NCBI GenBank assembly: GCA_034429715.1 | Contig: DAOUFR010000112.1 | Coordinates: 1 to 64,000 of the forward strand | Length of the DNA: 64,000 nt | Reading direction: 5' to 3' | Source: CAIMUM01 sp034429715 | GTDB taxonomy: Bacteria; Chloroflexota; Dehalococcoidia; GIF9; UBA5629 | Program-made: the position numbers and the translations under genes | Shown: positions 33,931-42,412 of the stretch, piece after piece | Numbering within the stretch: the stretch's first letter is position 1 | How the letters are laid out: each line of letters opens with the position of its first letter | The notes under the pieces: model-generated | The model's database searches: none | Told to the model about the DNA's origin: nothing | What the model saw: only the letters and a program-made list of their open reading frames with translations

Positions 33931-36117
33931 TCACGTCAGTTTTCTCAGGTCCTGCTGCTCAATAATATCAATTTTTTGCTGCATGGCAAATTGTTTTGCC
34001 TGTGTTGATATATCCGACAGCGCCAGGAATACTTTGTTGCGAATACCTGCATCGAAAGCTGCGGCGTCGAACTTGGACAATTCATCCAGTCCACATACCT
34101 GACCGGCCTCGTTGCCGATGCCGATCGCAATAGTGGGTACCACTATCTTATCGTCACGCCTGGCGAATATGTCGAATATATGCTCGATGCCTGATTTACC
34201 GAGGATCAGGGCCCGCTCATATACTTCGTAGCCCTTATTGCGGAGGAATCTGACAATGATTCCCCTCGCGTTGGCCGCTGCCGAACCGGAATGGTTTACT
34301 CCCGCCTCCACCCTGCTCTGCATTCCTATATTGGAGCGGTCAAGATGCGTGATATCCGCAACCACCGTTGCCAGGGTCTTTGCTTCAAACGCCCTGATCA
34401 TCTGACGGCCGGCGAAATTCAATGCTTCCTGGCCGAGCTTGGGGATCGCTATTACCACTTTGTAGTTAATGCCGATATCATAGGCCCTTGTATCGAATCT
34501 GAAGAGAGATTCAAGCCCGACCTCCGGTTCCCCCGATGGGGCCACCAGGATACCTATACCGAGATTGACCTTGGTGATAATATCGTCCCTGATAGCAAGT
34601 ACATCCACGGTATGCACTGCGCCGGAACGGCCCGTCAGCTGAGCCAGCTCATGAACCTGATATCCCCGTTGCTTCAGGAAATCGACAAGCTGTGTTTTCG
34701 GTTTCAGCTGGAATTCCAGCCATCCCTTCTTATCGGGGCTGAACTGGTACGAAGAAGCCTCGACTTCTTTCAGATCCTCAGAGCTCCAAACTTTACGCGT
34801 TTTCATATTGCGCCATTTGACGACCGGGACCGTAAATACCTCGCTACAATCCTGGCACCTGTAGTGTATGCCGACATTGCGATAATCGGTGCCGATCAAT
34901 CTCAAATCCTTTCGACACTTGGGGCAGACGTACCTGCTGTCCTGCTTGAAATCCTTATCAAGTCCCACGTATCCGCAGGAAAAATGCTCTACGAGTTGCC
35001 CTTTGATGATATTGGAGGAGTCACAGCGCGGGCACCTTTCAATGGGAACCAGCTGAAACAATCCGTCGGGATCGACATAAAACTTTTCATACGGTTGTTT
35101 GATCAGTATTCCCTCATTGGATAGAGACTCAAGTATGTTTATCGTGTCTCCCTCTGAGGTATCGATCAGGCTGCTAACGGACGGGTATGCGTATCCCATT
35201 TTGTAGCTGAAATCGACAACCGGATTGATATCGGGAATTTTACCGCTTACCAGCGCATCAACCAGTTTGATAACCCTCGCATCCTCGAGAATTGCCGCGC
35301 CGGCATCCTCTTGAGATGGCTGTGCCTTGGCCACGTAGGCAGACTGCTGTGCGGGAGGATTAACTATGACGGGGGAGCTCGGCTTTTTGATATCGCGCCC
35401 AAGCGGAGGTACTACTACAGGCGGTTGCTGCTGCATCTGAGGCGCTGCCGGCCTGGGAACTACTACCACCGGTGGCTCGGGCGCCGGGCTTACCGGCGTC
35501 GAAGGCACAGGCGGGGCCGGCGGTACATATGGTTGCTGTACAGGCGGCACCTGGGTTGGCGGAGAAGCTTCGTACTGCTGAGGTTCGGGCCGGGATCTGA
35601 TAATAATCCTTTCCTGTCCCGGGGAAGCAGGCTCCGGGGCACGCGCTGGAGCAGCCGCTTCTCTCTGCACGGGTATTGACCTGGAAGGTGGTTTAATAGC
35701 TTCTTTCGGGGCAGCGGCCGCCGGCTTTGCGGCTGCATCTTCCGTAACTCCTTCCGTGCCGGGCCGTCTCAGCAGCGCTTTGGTACGTGCCAGCAACTCC
35801 CGCGGGCTGATGGGTTTGCGCAGATAAAGATCAAAACCCAGCTCCTCTACACGAGACCATGCATCCGAGTCCGGGATAGTCCCGAGAAGAACGATCAAGG
35901 CGCCATGCTGCTGCCTTATCTTGAGGCACGCTTCATAGCCGCTGACATCCGACAGCTCATCGTCAATTATTACGACATCGTAGTTGGTTTTATCCATCAT
36001 TACCAGACCGTCAAGACACCCCGATGTCCCGTTTGCATCAAGGCCGCTCTGCTGCAGGATCTCGACGTTTTTCTCTTTTAAGACGGGATCGCTTGAAAGA
36101 AAGAGAATTTGACTCAT
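33931..36117 (-). CDS. Receiver-Pro-rich linker-TackOD1-like zinc domain-duplicated nuclease-fold protein
   Basis: This 728-residue protein starts with a receiver domain (1-120; likely phosphoacceptor Asp52 in YDVVIIDDE; conserved Lys in LRKPIS). A Pro/Ala-rich linker follows (about 122-275). A helical part and a zinc-binding module come next (ERCPRCDSS...HFSCGYVGLDKDF...YVCPKCRKDLRLIGTDYR...YRCQDCSEVF), which matches the thaumarchaeal output domain TackOD1. The C-terminal 240 residues are two similar units, each of the form FL+xxGYxVxE...G+SGxxHxxDxxA+RDD, which resemble Mrr-like PD-(D/E)XK units. It lies beside the two-component genes on the same strand. Domain names for the last two parts are by eye. 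Confidence 0.78.
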   Translation of the reverse strand: MSQILFLSSDPVLKEKNVEILQQSGLDANGTSGCLDGLVMMDKTNYDVVIIDDELSDVSGYEACLKIRQQHGALIVLLGTIPDSDAWSRVEELGFDLYLRKPISPRELLARTKALLRRPGTEGVTEDAAAKPAAAAPKEAIKPPSRSIPVQREAAAPARAPEPASPGQERIIIRSRPEPQQYEASPPTQVPPVQQPYVPPAPPVPSTPVSPAPEPPVVVVPRPAAPQMQQQPPVVVPPLGRDIKKPSSPVIVNPPAQQSAYVAKAQPSQEDAGAAILEDARVIKLVDALVSGKIPDINPVVDFSYKMGYAYPSVSSLIDTSEGDTINILESLSNEGILIKQPYEKFYVDPDGLFQLVPIERCPRCDSSNIIKGQLVEHFSCGYVGLDKDFKQDSRYVCPKCRKDLRLIGTDYRNVGIHYRCQDCSEVFTVPVVKWRNMKTRKVWSSEDLKEVEASSYQFSPDKKGWLEFQLKPKTQLVDFLKQRGYQVHELAQLTGRSGAVHTVDVLAIRDDIITKVNLGIGILVAPSGEPEVGLESLFRFDTRAYDIGINYKVVIAIPKLGQEALNFAGRQMIRAFEAKTLATVVADITHLDRSNIGMQSRVEAGVNHSGSAAANARGIIVRFLRNKGYEVYERALILGKSGIEHIFDIFARRDDKIVVPTIAIGIGNEAGQVCGLDELSKFDAAAFDAGIRNKVFLALSDISTQAKQFAMQQKIDIIEQQDLRKLT

Positions 36118-36162
36118 ATCCAGTCCCTCACGCTTATAATGTTCGTATTTTTTTCCTTTGCT

Positions 36163-36912
36163 TTATATATACTCGACCGCATTCCGGGCGATTTTATATC
36201 CGTTTTCTTCCTGGATAATTATTTGCGGGCTATCGGGATTTTCTTCCAATTTTTCACGCAGGTGGCGTATATATTGCTGCAGATTTGATGTGCAATCCAC
36301 ATATTCTATACCCCAGACCTTGGTGAGTATGTCGTCCCCCGATATCGTCTTGCCTTCATGCGAGACAAGATATTTAAGAAGGTTTAATTCGGTGGTCGAG
36401 AGTTTAACCTGTTCCCCGTTCTTCTGAACCGTGCCTGCTGATACGTTCATCCTGATTCTCTTTGCTGCAGGCACACTCCTGGCTTCGGTCGCCGGTGCAG
36501 CTTTAACTTCCACGCTCTTTTTAGGGGCCTCTCTTTTGCCACGGTGCCTGAATACAGCCTTCACGCGAGCGAGAAGCTCGTTATGATTAAAAGGCTTCAC
36601 AATATAATCATCCGCACCCATCTCCAGACCCCTCACTTTATCCGTCTCGTCACCCCTTATCGTGAGTATAACGATGGGTATATCGCTGTAGCTGCGTATC
36701 TCCTTCAGAACCTTCATACCGTCCATGTCAGGTAACCCGAGGTCCAGAATGATCATAGCGGGTGATTCAGACTTCATCAATGCGAGTCCCTCTGCACCCT
36801 TTACGGCCGGTATTATCTTGACTTCGGGCATGTGCATCTCGAATATCAGATTGGTTACTTCCCTGATATCGGCGTTATCCTCTATGAGCAGGATTTTCAA
36901 TTGTCCCGGCAT
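36163..36912 (-). CDS. OmpR/PhoB-type response regulator
   Basis: This 249-residue protein has a receiver (1-120) with Asp57 in MIILDLGLPDMDGMKVL and the conserved Lys in DYIVKPFNHNELLAR. A linker of about 30 residues follows, then a winged-helix DNA-binding domain (about 150-245; STTELNLLKYLVSHEGKTISGDDILTKVWG). It should bind DNA when phosphorylated by the histidine kinase encoded 17 bp upstream on the same strand. The neighbouring exopolysaccharide genes are possible targets. Confidence 0.94.
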   Translation of the reverse strand: MPGQLKILLIEDNADIREVTNLIFEMHMPEVKIIPAVKGAEGLALMKSESPAMIILDLGLPDMDGMKVLKEIRSYSDIPIVILTIRGDETDKVRGLEMGADDYIVKPFNHNELLARVKAVFRHRGKREAPKKSVEVKAAPATEARSVPAAKRIRMNVSAGTVQKNGEQVKLSTTELNLLKYLVSHEGKTISGDDILTKVWGIEYVDCTSNLQQYIRHLREKLEENPDSPQIIIQEENGYKIARNAVEYI

Positions 36913-36929
36913 ACGACTATTACTCCACC

Positions 36930-38168
36930 TTATTTTTCATGTATCGGCAACGAGAAAGAGAAGGTGCTACCTTTGCCGACATCGCTCTGCACCCAGATTG
37001 CACCCCCATGTAACTCCACAATTTGCTTGCTGATGGCCAGCCCCAATCCCAATCCGGGTATTCCCGACCTATCAGAAGACGGATGATAATAAGGGATGAA
37101 CAGCTTCCGTTTCTCTTCATTGGGAATGCCCGGTCCCGTGTCCTGCACGTTGATCACCAACCTGTTCCCATCCTTGGCTGCCCTGAGAAAGATCTGTCCG
37201 CCTTCCGGTGTAAATTTAATTGCATTGGATAAAAGATTCAACAACACCTGTTCAATACGCTGATCGTCAGCATTGATCTTAATGTAAGGTTCCACTTCCA
37301 AACTGAGCGTCTGCTTTTTCTGCCTGGCCAGTGACAATACCTGGTCAGCGACCTCAGCAGCCAGCATCGAGAAGTCGAAGTCCTTCTTTGCAATACCGTA
37401 TGATTCATCCTTATTTTTAGACAGGTTGATCAATTCGTTCAGGCGGTTTTGCAGGCTCGATGCGCTACGCGAAATATTCTCGGCCAGTTTAAGCAAAACC
37501 GTCTCGTGCCGCCTGTCCAATTCCTCAATCAACAGGCCTGTGGAAGCTATGATGGCGGTAAGAGGCGTCTTCAACTCGTGGCTCAAAGCGCTTAAAAACA
37601 GATGTGTATGTGTAATCTCATCTTGTTGTTTGGCAGCCTCGTTATCAACAGGCCCGCTCGAAACTTTACGACAAACCTCCGATATGCTGGCACTGACGGC
37701 TGCCATTAATTTGAGTTCATTGACCGTAAAGATATCTGCCTTGGCAGATAATCCGCCGATAATCCCCAGCAGTTGTCCCCCCGAGATTATCGGGGAGGCG
37801 ATAAACGACAGGAGCCCGCTTTGTACGGCTGATTCCCAGCGGTAGTTGGCATCGTTCGCCATATCGTTGCAAAATAGCGGTTTGCGTGTCTGAGCCACTA
37901 CTCCGATGATGTCATTGCCCACGGTCATTGCCTCCAGTTCCTTGACAAGTTGATCCGGTAAACCGTGGTGCAATACCAGCGTCAGAGTTTTATTACCCGG
38001 GCTGTACTTTTGTACCCAGCAGACATCAAGATCAATTACATTCCCGAGCTCCCAGAGCACACCGTCCAGTACCTCCCTTTCCGACAACGAACTGGATACG
38101 ATATCGGAGATATCAGATAGAACGTATAGATACTTGTTCTTTTGTTGTCCCTGTTGCTGCATACGCAA
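36930..38168 (-). CDS. Soluble GAF-domain sensor histidine kinase
   Basis: This 412-residue protein has a GAF domain (about 20-165). The phosphoacceptor motif is FLSALSHELKTPLTAII. The ATPase motifs are VLLNLLSNAIKFTPEGG (N), VQDTGPGIP (G1) and GLGLGLAISKQIVELHGGAIW (G2). It has no membrane helix, so it senses a signal in the cytoplasm. It pairs with the response regulator encoded next to it. Confidence 0.94.
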   Translation of the reverse strand: MRMQQQGQQKNKYLYVLSDISDIVSSSLSEREVLDGVLWELGNVIDLDVCWVQKYSPGNKTLTLVLHHGLPDQLVKELEAMTVGNDIIGVVAQTRKPLFCNDMANDANYRWESAVQSGLLSFIASPIISGGQLLGIIGGLSAKADIFTVNELKLMAAVSASISEVCRKVSSGPVDNEAAKQQDEITHTHLFLSALSHELKTPLTAIIASTGLLIEELDRRHETVLLKLAENISRSASSLQNRLNELINLSKNKDESYGIAKKDFDFSMLAAEVADQVLSLARQKKQTLSLEVEPYIKINADDQRIEQVLLNLLSNAIKFTPEGGQIFLRAAKDGNRLVINVQDTGPGIPNEEKRKLFIPYYHPSSDRSGIPGLGLGLAISKQIVELHGGAIWVQSDVGKGSTFSFSLPIHEK

Positions 38169-38353
38169 TCAGCTTCCATTATAACTAAAATCATCAATAT
38201 GTCAATCGCAGCAGCCCGAAAAAGCTCCTGCGACTTACGATGCGACAATCATAACACGACCACACTGATCACATTTTGACACGGTTTCATCTCACAGTTA
38301 AACTATGCATAATCTGATTGATTGGTAAATTAATAAATATCTGTGAGGGAAAA

Positions 38354-39688
38354 ATGGCAAGGGCAGAATTAACCGTTAACGATCTGAGAAATCTGGAAAG
38401 CAGGATCCGGGATAAATCAGCTGACATCGGGGTTGTAGGTTTGGGATACGTGGGATTGCCCCTGGCGCTGGCCTTTGCCGAAGCAGGATTCAATGTAACC
38501 GGCGTTGACGCCGATAAGGGACGGGTTAATAAGATTACACGGGGCATATCTTACCTGCTGGATATAGAATCTGCACGCCTTAAAAAGGCTGTTGCCAAAG
38601 GAAGATTAAAGGCAACCACCAGCCAATCGGCGCTGCGCAGAGTAGATACTATCATTATCTGTGTTCCCACCCCGCTTACTAAAACCAAGGAGCCTGATCT
38701 GACCTATATCGTCAGCGCCACCAACGATATCGCACGTTTTCTGAGGCTGGGGCATCTGGTTATTCTGGAGAGCACTACCTACCCGGGCACCACGCGGGAG
38801 ATTGTGCTGCCGATATTGGAATCCACCGGGCTTAAAGTGGGCGTAGATTATTTCCTGACCTTTTCACCCGAACGTATCGATCCGGGCAGCCGGAAATTTA
38901 CAATCAAAAACACGCCCAAGATAGTCGGTGGTATGGAACCCACATCCACGAAGCTCGCCGCGTTGCTCTACCGGCATGTTTCAGACAGGGTGCTCGAAGT
39001 ATCCACGCCGGAAGTAGCCGAGATGGACAAGGTCTTCGAGAATGTATTCCGCAGTGTGAATATCGCTCTGGTAAACGAGCTCGCCAAACTCTGCGAAAAG
39101 ATGAAGATTAATGTGTGGGAGGTCATCAAGTCCGCTTCCACAAAACCCTTTGGATATATGCCGTTCTATCCGGGTCCCGGTGTGGGCGGGCATTGCATTC
39201 CTCTTGATCCGTACTATCTCGCCAGCAAAGCCAGGGAGTATTTTTTCCATACAAGGTTCATCGAGCTGGCTGCCGAAATCAATGAAACGATGCCTGAGTA
39301 CATTGTCGAGCAAACCGTGGCTGCGCTCAACACAAGAAGTAAAAGCCTGAAAGGGTCAAAAATTCTTATACTGGGTGTGGCCTACAAGAAAGACATCGAG
39401 GACGTCAGAGAGTCACCAGCATTAAGGGTTATCGAACTGTTGATCGAGAAGAAAGCTGCGGTGCACTACCATGATCCTTACATCCCCGATTTCAGGGAGG
39501 GCAACCATAAGCTCCGCTCGATCAAACTCACAAAAAAAGTATTCGGCAATTATGATTGCGTACTAATCGTGACCGATCATAGTTGCTATGACCTGAAATC
39601 GATAGCAAAGGAAGCAAAGCTGATATTCGATACGCGCGGATGCACGGTTGGCATCAACGCCGCAAACATCATCCGCCTTGGCGAATAG
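38354..39688 (+). CDS. UDP-glucose/GDP-mannose-type nucleotide-sugar dehydrogenase
   Basis: This 444-residue protein has the NAD motif IGVVGLGYVGLPLALAFAEAGFNV. The catalytic region is PGPGVGGHCIPLDPYYL with the active Cys. The C-terminal domain includes ILILGVAYKKDIEDVRESPALRVIELL. It oxidises a UDP-sugar (for example UDP-N-acetylmannosamine or UDP-glucose) to the uronate. GAGGGA lies close before the ATG at 38354, which is preferred to a TTG at 38318. The gene is divergent from the two-component genes and fits the exopolysaccharide region. Confidence 0.93.
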   Translation: MARAELTVNDLRNLESRIRDKSADIGVVGLGYVGLPLALAFAEAGFNVTGVDADKGRVNKITRGISYLLDIESARLKKAVAKGRLKATTSQSALRRVDTIIICVPTPLTKTKEPDLTYIVSATNDIARFLRLGHLVILESTTYPGTTREIVLPILESTGLKVGVDYFLTFSPERIDPGSRKFTIKNTPKIVGGMEPTSTKLAALLYRHVSDRVLEVSTPEVAEMDKVFENVFRSVNIALVNELAKLCEKMKINVWEVIKSASTKPFGYMPFYPGPGVGGHCIPLDPYYLASKAREYFFHTRFIELAAEINETMPEYIVEQTVAALNTRSKSLKGSKILILGVAYKKDIEDVRESPALRVIELLIEKKAAVHYHDPYIPDFREGNHKLRSIKLTKKVFGNYDCVLIVTDHSCYDLKSIAKEAKLIFDTRGCTVGINAANIIRLGE

Positions 39689-39715
39689 GTCTTTATCAGG
39701 TTAACGGCGGCCGCA

Positions 39716-40543
39716 TCAAGCTCGTTGCGTGACTTTCTTTATCTGGCTGTCCATTACCGATTGCACCAATCCAGGAAAGAGCCTCTTCATGAAATACGTG
39801 TACTTGGTGCCGGAACCCGGCAGGATAAGGAACTGCCCTCTGCCCATGCCGGCCACTACCTCCCTGGCAACATCAATCGGTTTGATGAGGGAAGCGGATG
39901 AAGAAACAGCCGCGGTCTCCTCGGGTCTAATCTTCTTGGATCTTTCGAGCATCGGTGTATCGACATCGGGGGGACATAGCACGGAAACGGAGATATTGAA
40001 CCTCTTCAATTCACTTCTCAGAGCCTCAGATAGGCCTATCACAGCAAACTTGGATGCGCTGTAGGCGCTTAAGCCATAGACCCCTATATAACCCGCAACA
40101 GAGGACACATTAACTATATATCCGCCGTGCTTCTTCATATAGGGAAGTAGTATTGCTATGGTATTCCATGTACCGTGCAGATTAATATGAACGATTTCAT
40201 CGAATCTGGCATAGGGAATATCTTCAAACCGCTGGGGAAATGAAACGCCTGCGCTGTTTATCAGGATATCCGGGGCGCCGAAATCGGACACAGCCTTATT
40301 GAGGATATTTTCGACCTGTGTGTGCTGAGATACATCGAGCCTGACCGCCAGAAAACGTTGTCTCTGTGTTACCCTGTTCCGCTCTATTTGCGCAAGGGCA
40401 CTATCGAGTTGCTGCTGGCCACGTGCAAAGATCGCCACATCGGCACCCCGGGTGGCCAGCAGCTCCGCACAGGCCAGGCCTATGCCGCTTGACCCTCCCG
40501 TAATAAAGGCAACTTTCCCGGAAAAGTCTTTAAACTTCATCAT
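39716..40543 (-). CDS. Short-chain dehydrogenase/reductase, 3-ketosphinganine-reductase-like
   Basis: This 275-residue classical SDR has the NAD(P) motif ITGGSSGIGLACAE, NSAG, and the catalytic YSASK. The substrate-loop region CPPDVDTPMLERSKKIRPEETAAVS resembles 3-ketodihydrosphingosine reductases. The C-terminus is hydrophobic and may sit at the membrane. Reaction and substrate are not established, since SDR specificity is hard to read. It converges on the nucleotide-sugar dehydrogenase with 27 bp between the ends. Confidence 0.85.
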   Translation of the reverse strand: MMKFKDFSGKVAFITGGSSGIGLACAELLATRGADVAIFARGQQQLDSALAQIERNRVTQRQRFLAVRLDVSQHTQVENILNKAVSDFGAPDILINSAGVSFPQRFEDIPYARFDEIVHINLHGTWNTIAILLPYMKKHGGYIVNVSSVAGYIGVYGLSAYSASKFAVIGLSEALRSELKRFNISVSVLCPPDVDTPMLERSKKIRPEETAAVSSSASLIKPIDVAREVVAGMGRGQFLILPGSGTKYTYFMKRLFPGLVQSVMDSQIKKVTQRA

Positions 40544-40646
40544 CTGTCAACCACCTTTGTGCTTACGCTGTTTCCAGCACATAGTTTTATTCAAGCCTGA
40601 ATCAGGGCTATATTAGCTGCTGCATAAACTGATGTAAAGCGCAGTT

Positions 40647-42143
40647 CTAACCCAGGTCTACCAGGTTCTTCATACCCGAGCGCAAGCGGGAGAGCTGAAT
40701 AAAATGCGTGGGATTAATGAAGAGCTCCGTGAGGTCGGCTATGTCATCAATTGTCGCACCTTTCTTCAGCAGGTACAGCAGGTACTGGAACGAGTCCTTT
40801 CCCCCATAGCCCACATGCTGGGCGCCCAGGAATTTACGTGTCTTGGCATCATAGATAATCTTCTGGAACCCGGACAGGTCCGGCCACTGGTGGGCATATT
40901 CCATAGTTCCTTCAGCCAGGGGCAATGGCAGCCAGTTCTTGTATCCCTGTATGGGCATCCTGGCTACAAAGACCTGCCCTACTTTCTCTTTGGCCTCTTT
41001 CTCGGTCATGCCAACCCAGGTGGTCTCATAGAAGGTATGCAAAGTGTCAGCGAACAGATCAGTCTCAAACTCTGCGGGAGCGCCGAGGATATTCTTGGCT
41101 GCCATCATACCGCCCTGCCTGGCCTTCCACATCTCCATGACTCCGCCCGTGATATCGCCGCTGGCGTATATCCCGGGCACGTTGGTTGCCATGTGTTTGT
41201 CAATTACTATCTCTTTCTTAGGGCCGGTTTTCACACCGACCGGAGTGACAATATCTGAACGCGGCGTGCACCCTGTTCCCAGATAGACAAGATCTGCCTT
41301 AATTACCTTCTCCACGCCGTCTTTTCCCCTGACCGTCACAGATTTGACCGAGCCGCTGCCGTTTATAGAGACCAGCGTGGTCTCGTCAAGCACCGGCAGG
41401 CCCCTGATCTTCATCATGCGGAGAGTATAATCCCTCACATCATCATCGATGGGGAACTGGCTGAGCGCCGGCATCATTTCGACCACGGTGGTGTTGCAGC
41501 CTACCGCATTGAAAAAGGCTGCCCAGGGCAGACCGCTCTTGGAGGCGCCCACTACCACGACATCTTTGGGCTCGTAATCGAGCTCCAGAAAGTCTGCATA
41601 AGTATATACCCCCTTAAGGTTGGTTCCGGGCACAGGCGGCACCGAGGGGCCGGCGCCCGCCGCTACGATGATGTTCTTTGTTTTGAACTCGCCCTTACCC
41701 TGGACGGCGACGGTGTGCGCATCAAGCACGGAAGCCCTCTGATTGAGCAAGAACTGAAGCTTGAGTTGCTCCTTGCTCTGATGGAACATGAAATCGAAGA
41801 CATACTCTCGCCCGATAATGAAATCTCTTAAAACGGGCAGAATTTCGACTTTACCGTTTTTCCTGGGGAACTTGGGCCAGTATTCTTTCTTATCCCAGAT
41901 CCTCGCCTTATCCAGCTCAACTGCTATCTCATATAGATAATGGTGCAGCACACAGGCGTTCTTGCAGCACTTTCCACCCAGGTGATTGTCCGCCTCGATG
42001 GTGAGTTGGTTACCGCCCATAGCGCGGAAATAGGATGAGCCGAACCTTCCTGAAGCTCCGCCACCGATGAAGATAGCGTCCCATTCCCTGGTAGTCGAAT
42101 CATAATTGTCATAGGGCCTTCTGTTATCGTAAAAAGTTGTCAT
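40647..42143 (-). CDS. FAD-dependent pyridine-nucleotide disulfide oxidoreductase
   Basis: This 498-residue protein has the FAD motif FIGGGASGRFGSSYFRA. The redox pair lies in GGKCCKNAC, and the spacing fits the C-x4-C of dihydrolipoamide dehydrogenases. The NAD motif is VVVGASKSGLPWAAFFNAVG. A second FAD region is IYASGDITGG. A C-terminal dimerisation domain follows with ELFINPTHF. It should move electrons between NAD(P)H and a disulfide or similar acceptor. It lies 33 bp after a small Cys protein gene and near a LarA-like gene on the same strand. Confidence 0.87.
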   Translation of the reverse strand: MTTFYDNRRPYDNYDSTTREWDAIFIGGGASGRFGSSYFRAMGGNQLTIEADNHLGGKCCKNACVLHHYLYEIAVELDKARIWDKKEYWPKFPRKNGKVEILPVLRDFIIGREYVFDFMFHQSKEQLKLQFLLNQRASVLDAHTVAVQGKGEFKTKNIIVAAGAGPSVPPVPGTNLKGVYTYADFLELDYEPKDVVVVGASKSGLPWAAFFNAVGCNTTVVEMMPALSQFPIDDDVRDYTLRMMKIRGLPVLDETTLVSINGSGSVKSVTVRGKDGVEKVIKADLVYLGTGCTPRSDIVTPVGVKTGPKKEIVIDKHMATNVPGIYASGDITGGVMEMWKARQGGMMAAKNILGAPAEFETDLFADTLHTFYETTWVGMTEKEAKEKVGQVFVARMPIQGYKNWLPLPLAEGTMEYAHQWPDLSGFQKIIYDAKTRKFLGAQHVGYGGKDSFQYLLYLLKKGATIDDIADLTELFINPTHFIQLSRLRSGMKNLVDLG

Positions 42144-42175
42144 CTTTTCTCTCCTGCGTAATAGTCAACCGGAGT

Positions 42176-42391
42176 TCAGTCCTTCAACACATGTGTGACT
42201 GTACGAACACAGTCAAGCCTGTTGCAGGTTGTCTCCAGCTTGTCGATGTTTTTAAAAGCCAATCCGAAGTTGTCGGCATTCAGCTTGACCTTGCAGACAA
42301 AGCATTTGAGCTTGCCGGCAACGAGGTTGTCCCAGATTCCCAGGTATTGAAGGTGATCCTTGATTTCGCCCTGATAAGACTGCAGACGCAT
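42176..42391 (-). CDS. Small cysteine-containing hypothetical protein, 71 aa
   Basis: I do not recognise this protein. On the minus strand AGGAGG lies 5 bases before the ATG at 42391. It sits 21 bp after the LarA-like gene and 32 bp before the flavin oxidoreductase gene, all on one strand, so it is likely a real operon gene. It has four Cys: a CxxC pair (KCFVCKVKLN) and two more (TTCNRLDCVR). The pattern could bind zinc or take part in thiol exchange with the flavoprotein. It has no membrane segment. Confidence 0.6.
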   Translation of the reverse strand: MRLQSYQGEIKDHLQYLGIWDNLVAGKLKCFVCKVKLNADNFGLAFKNIDKLETTCNRLDCVRTVTHVLKD

Positions 42392-42412
42392 CTTACGCCT
42401 CCTGATTTTATA

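Noticed and set aside
35311..35679. Long Arg-rich frame on the plus strand
   Set aside because: It is opposite the Pro-rich linker of the receiver fusion protein; the composition is the mirror of Pro/Gly codons.
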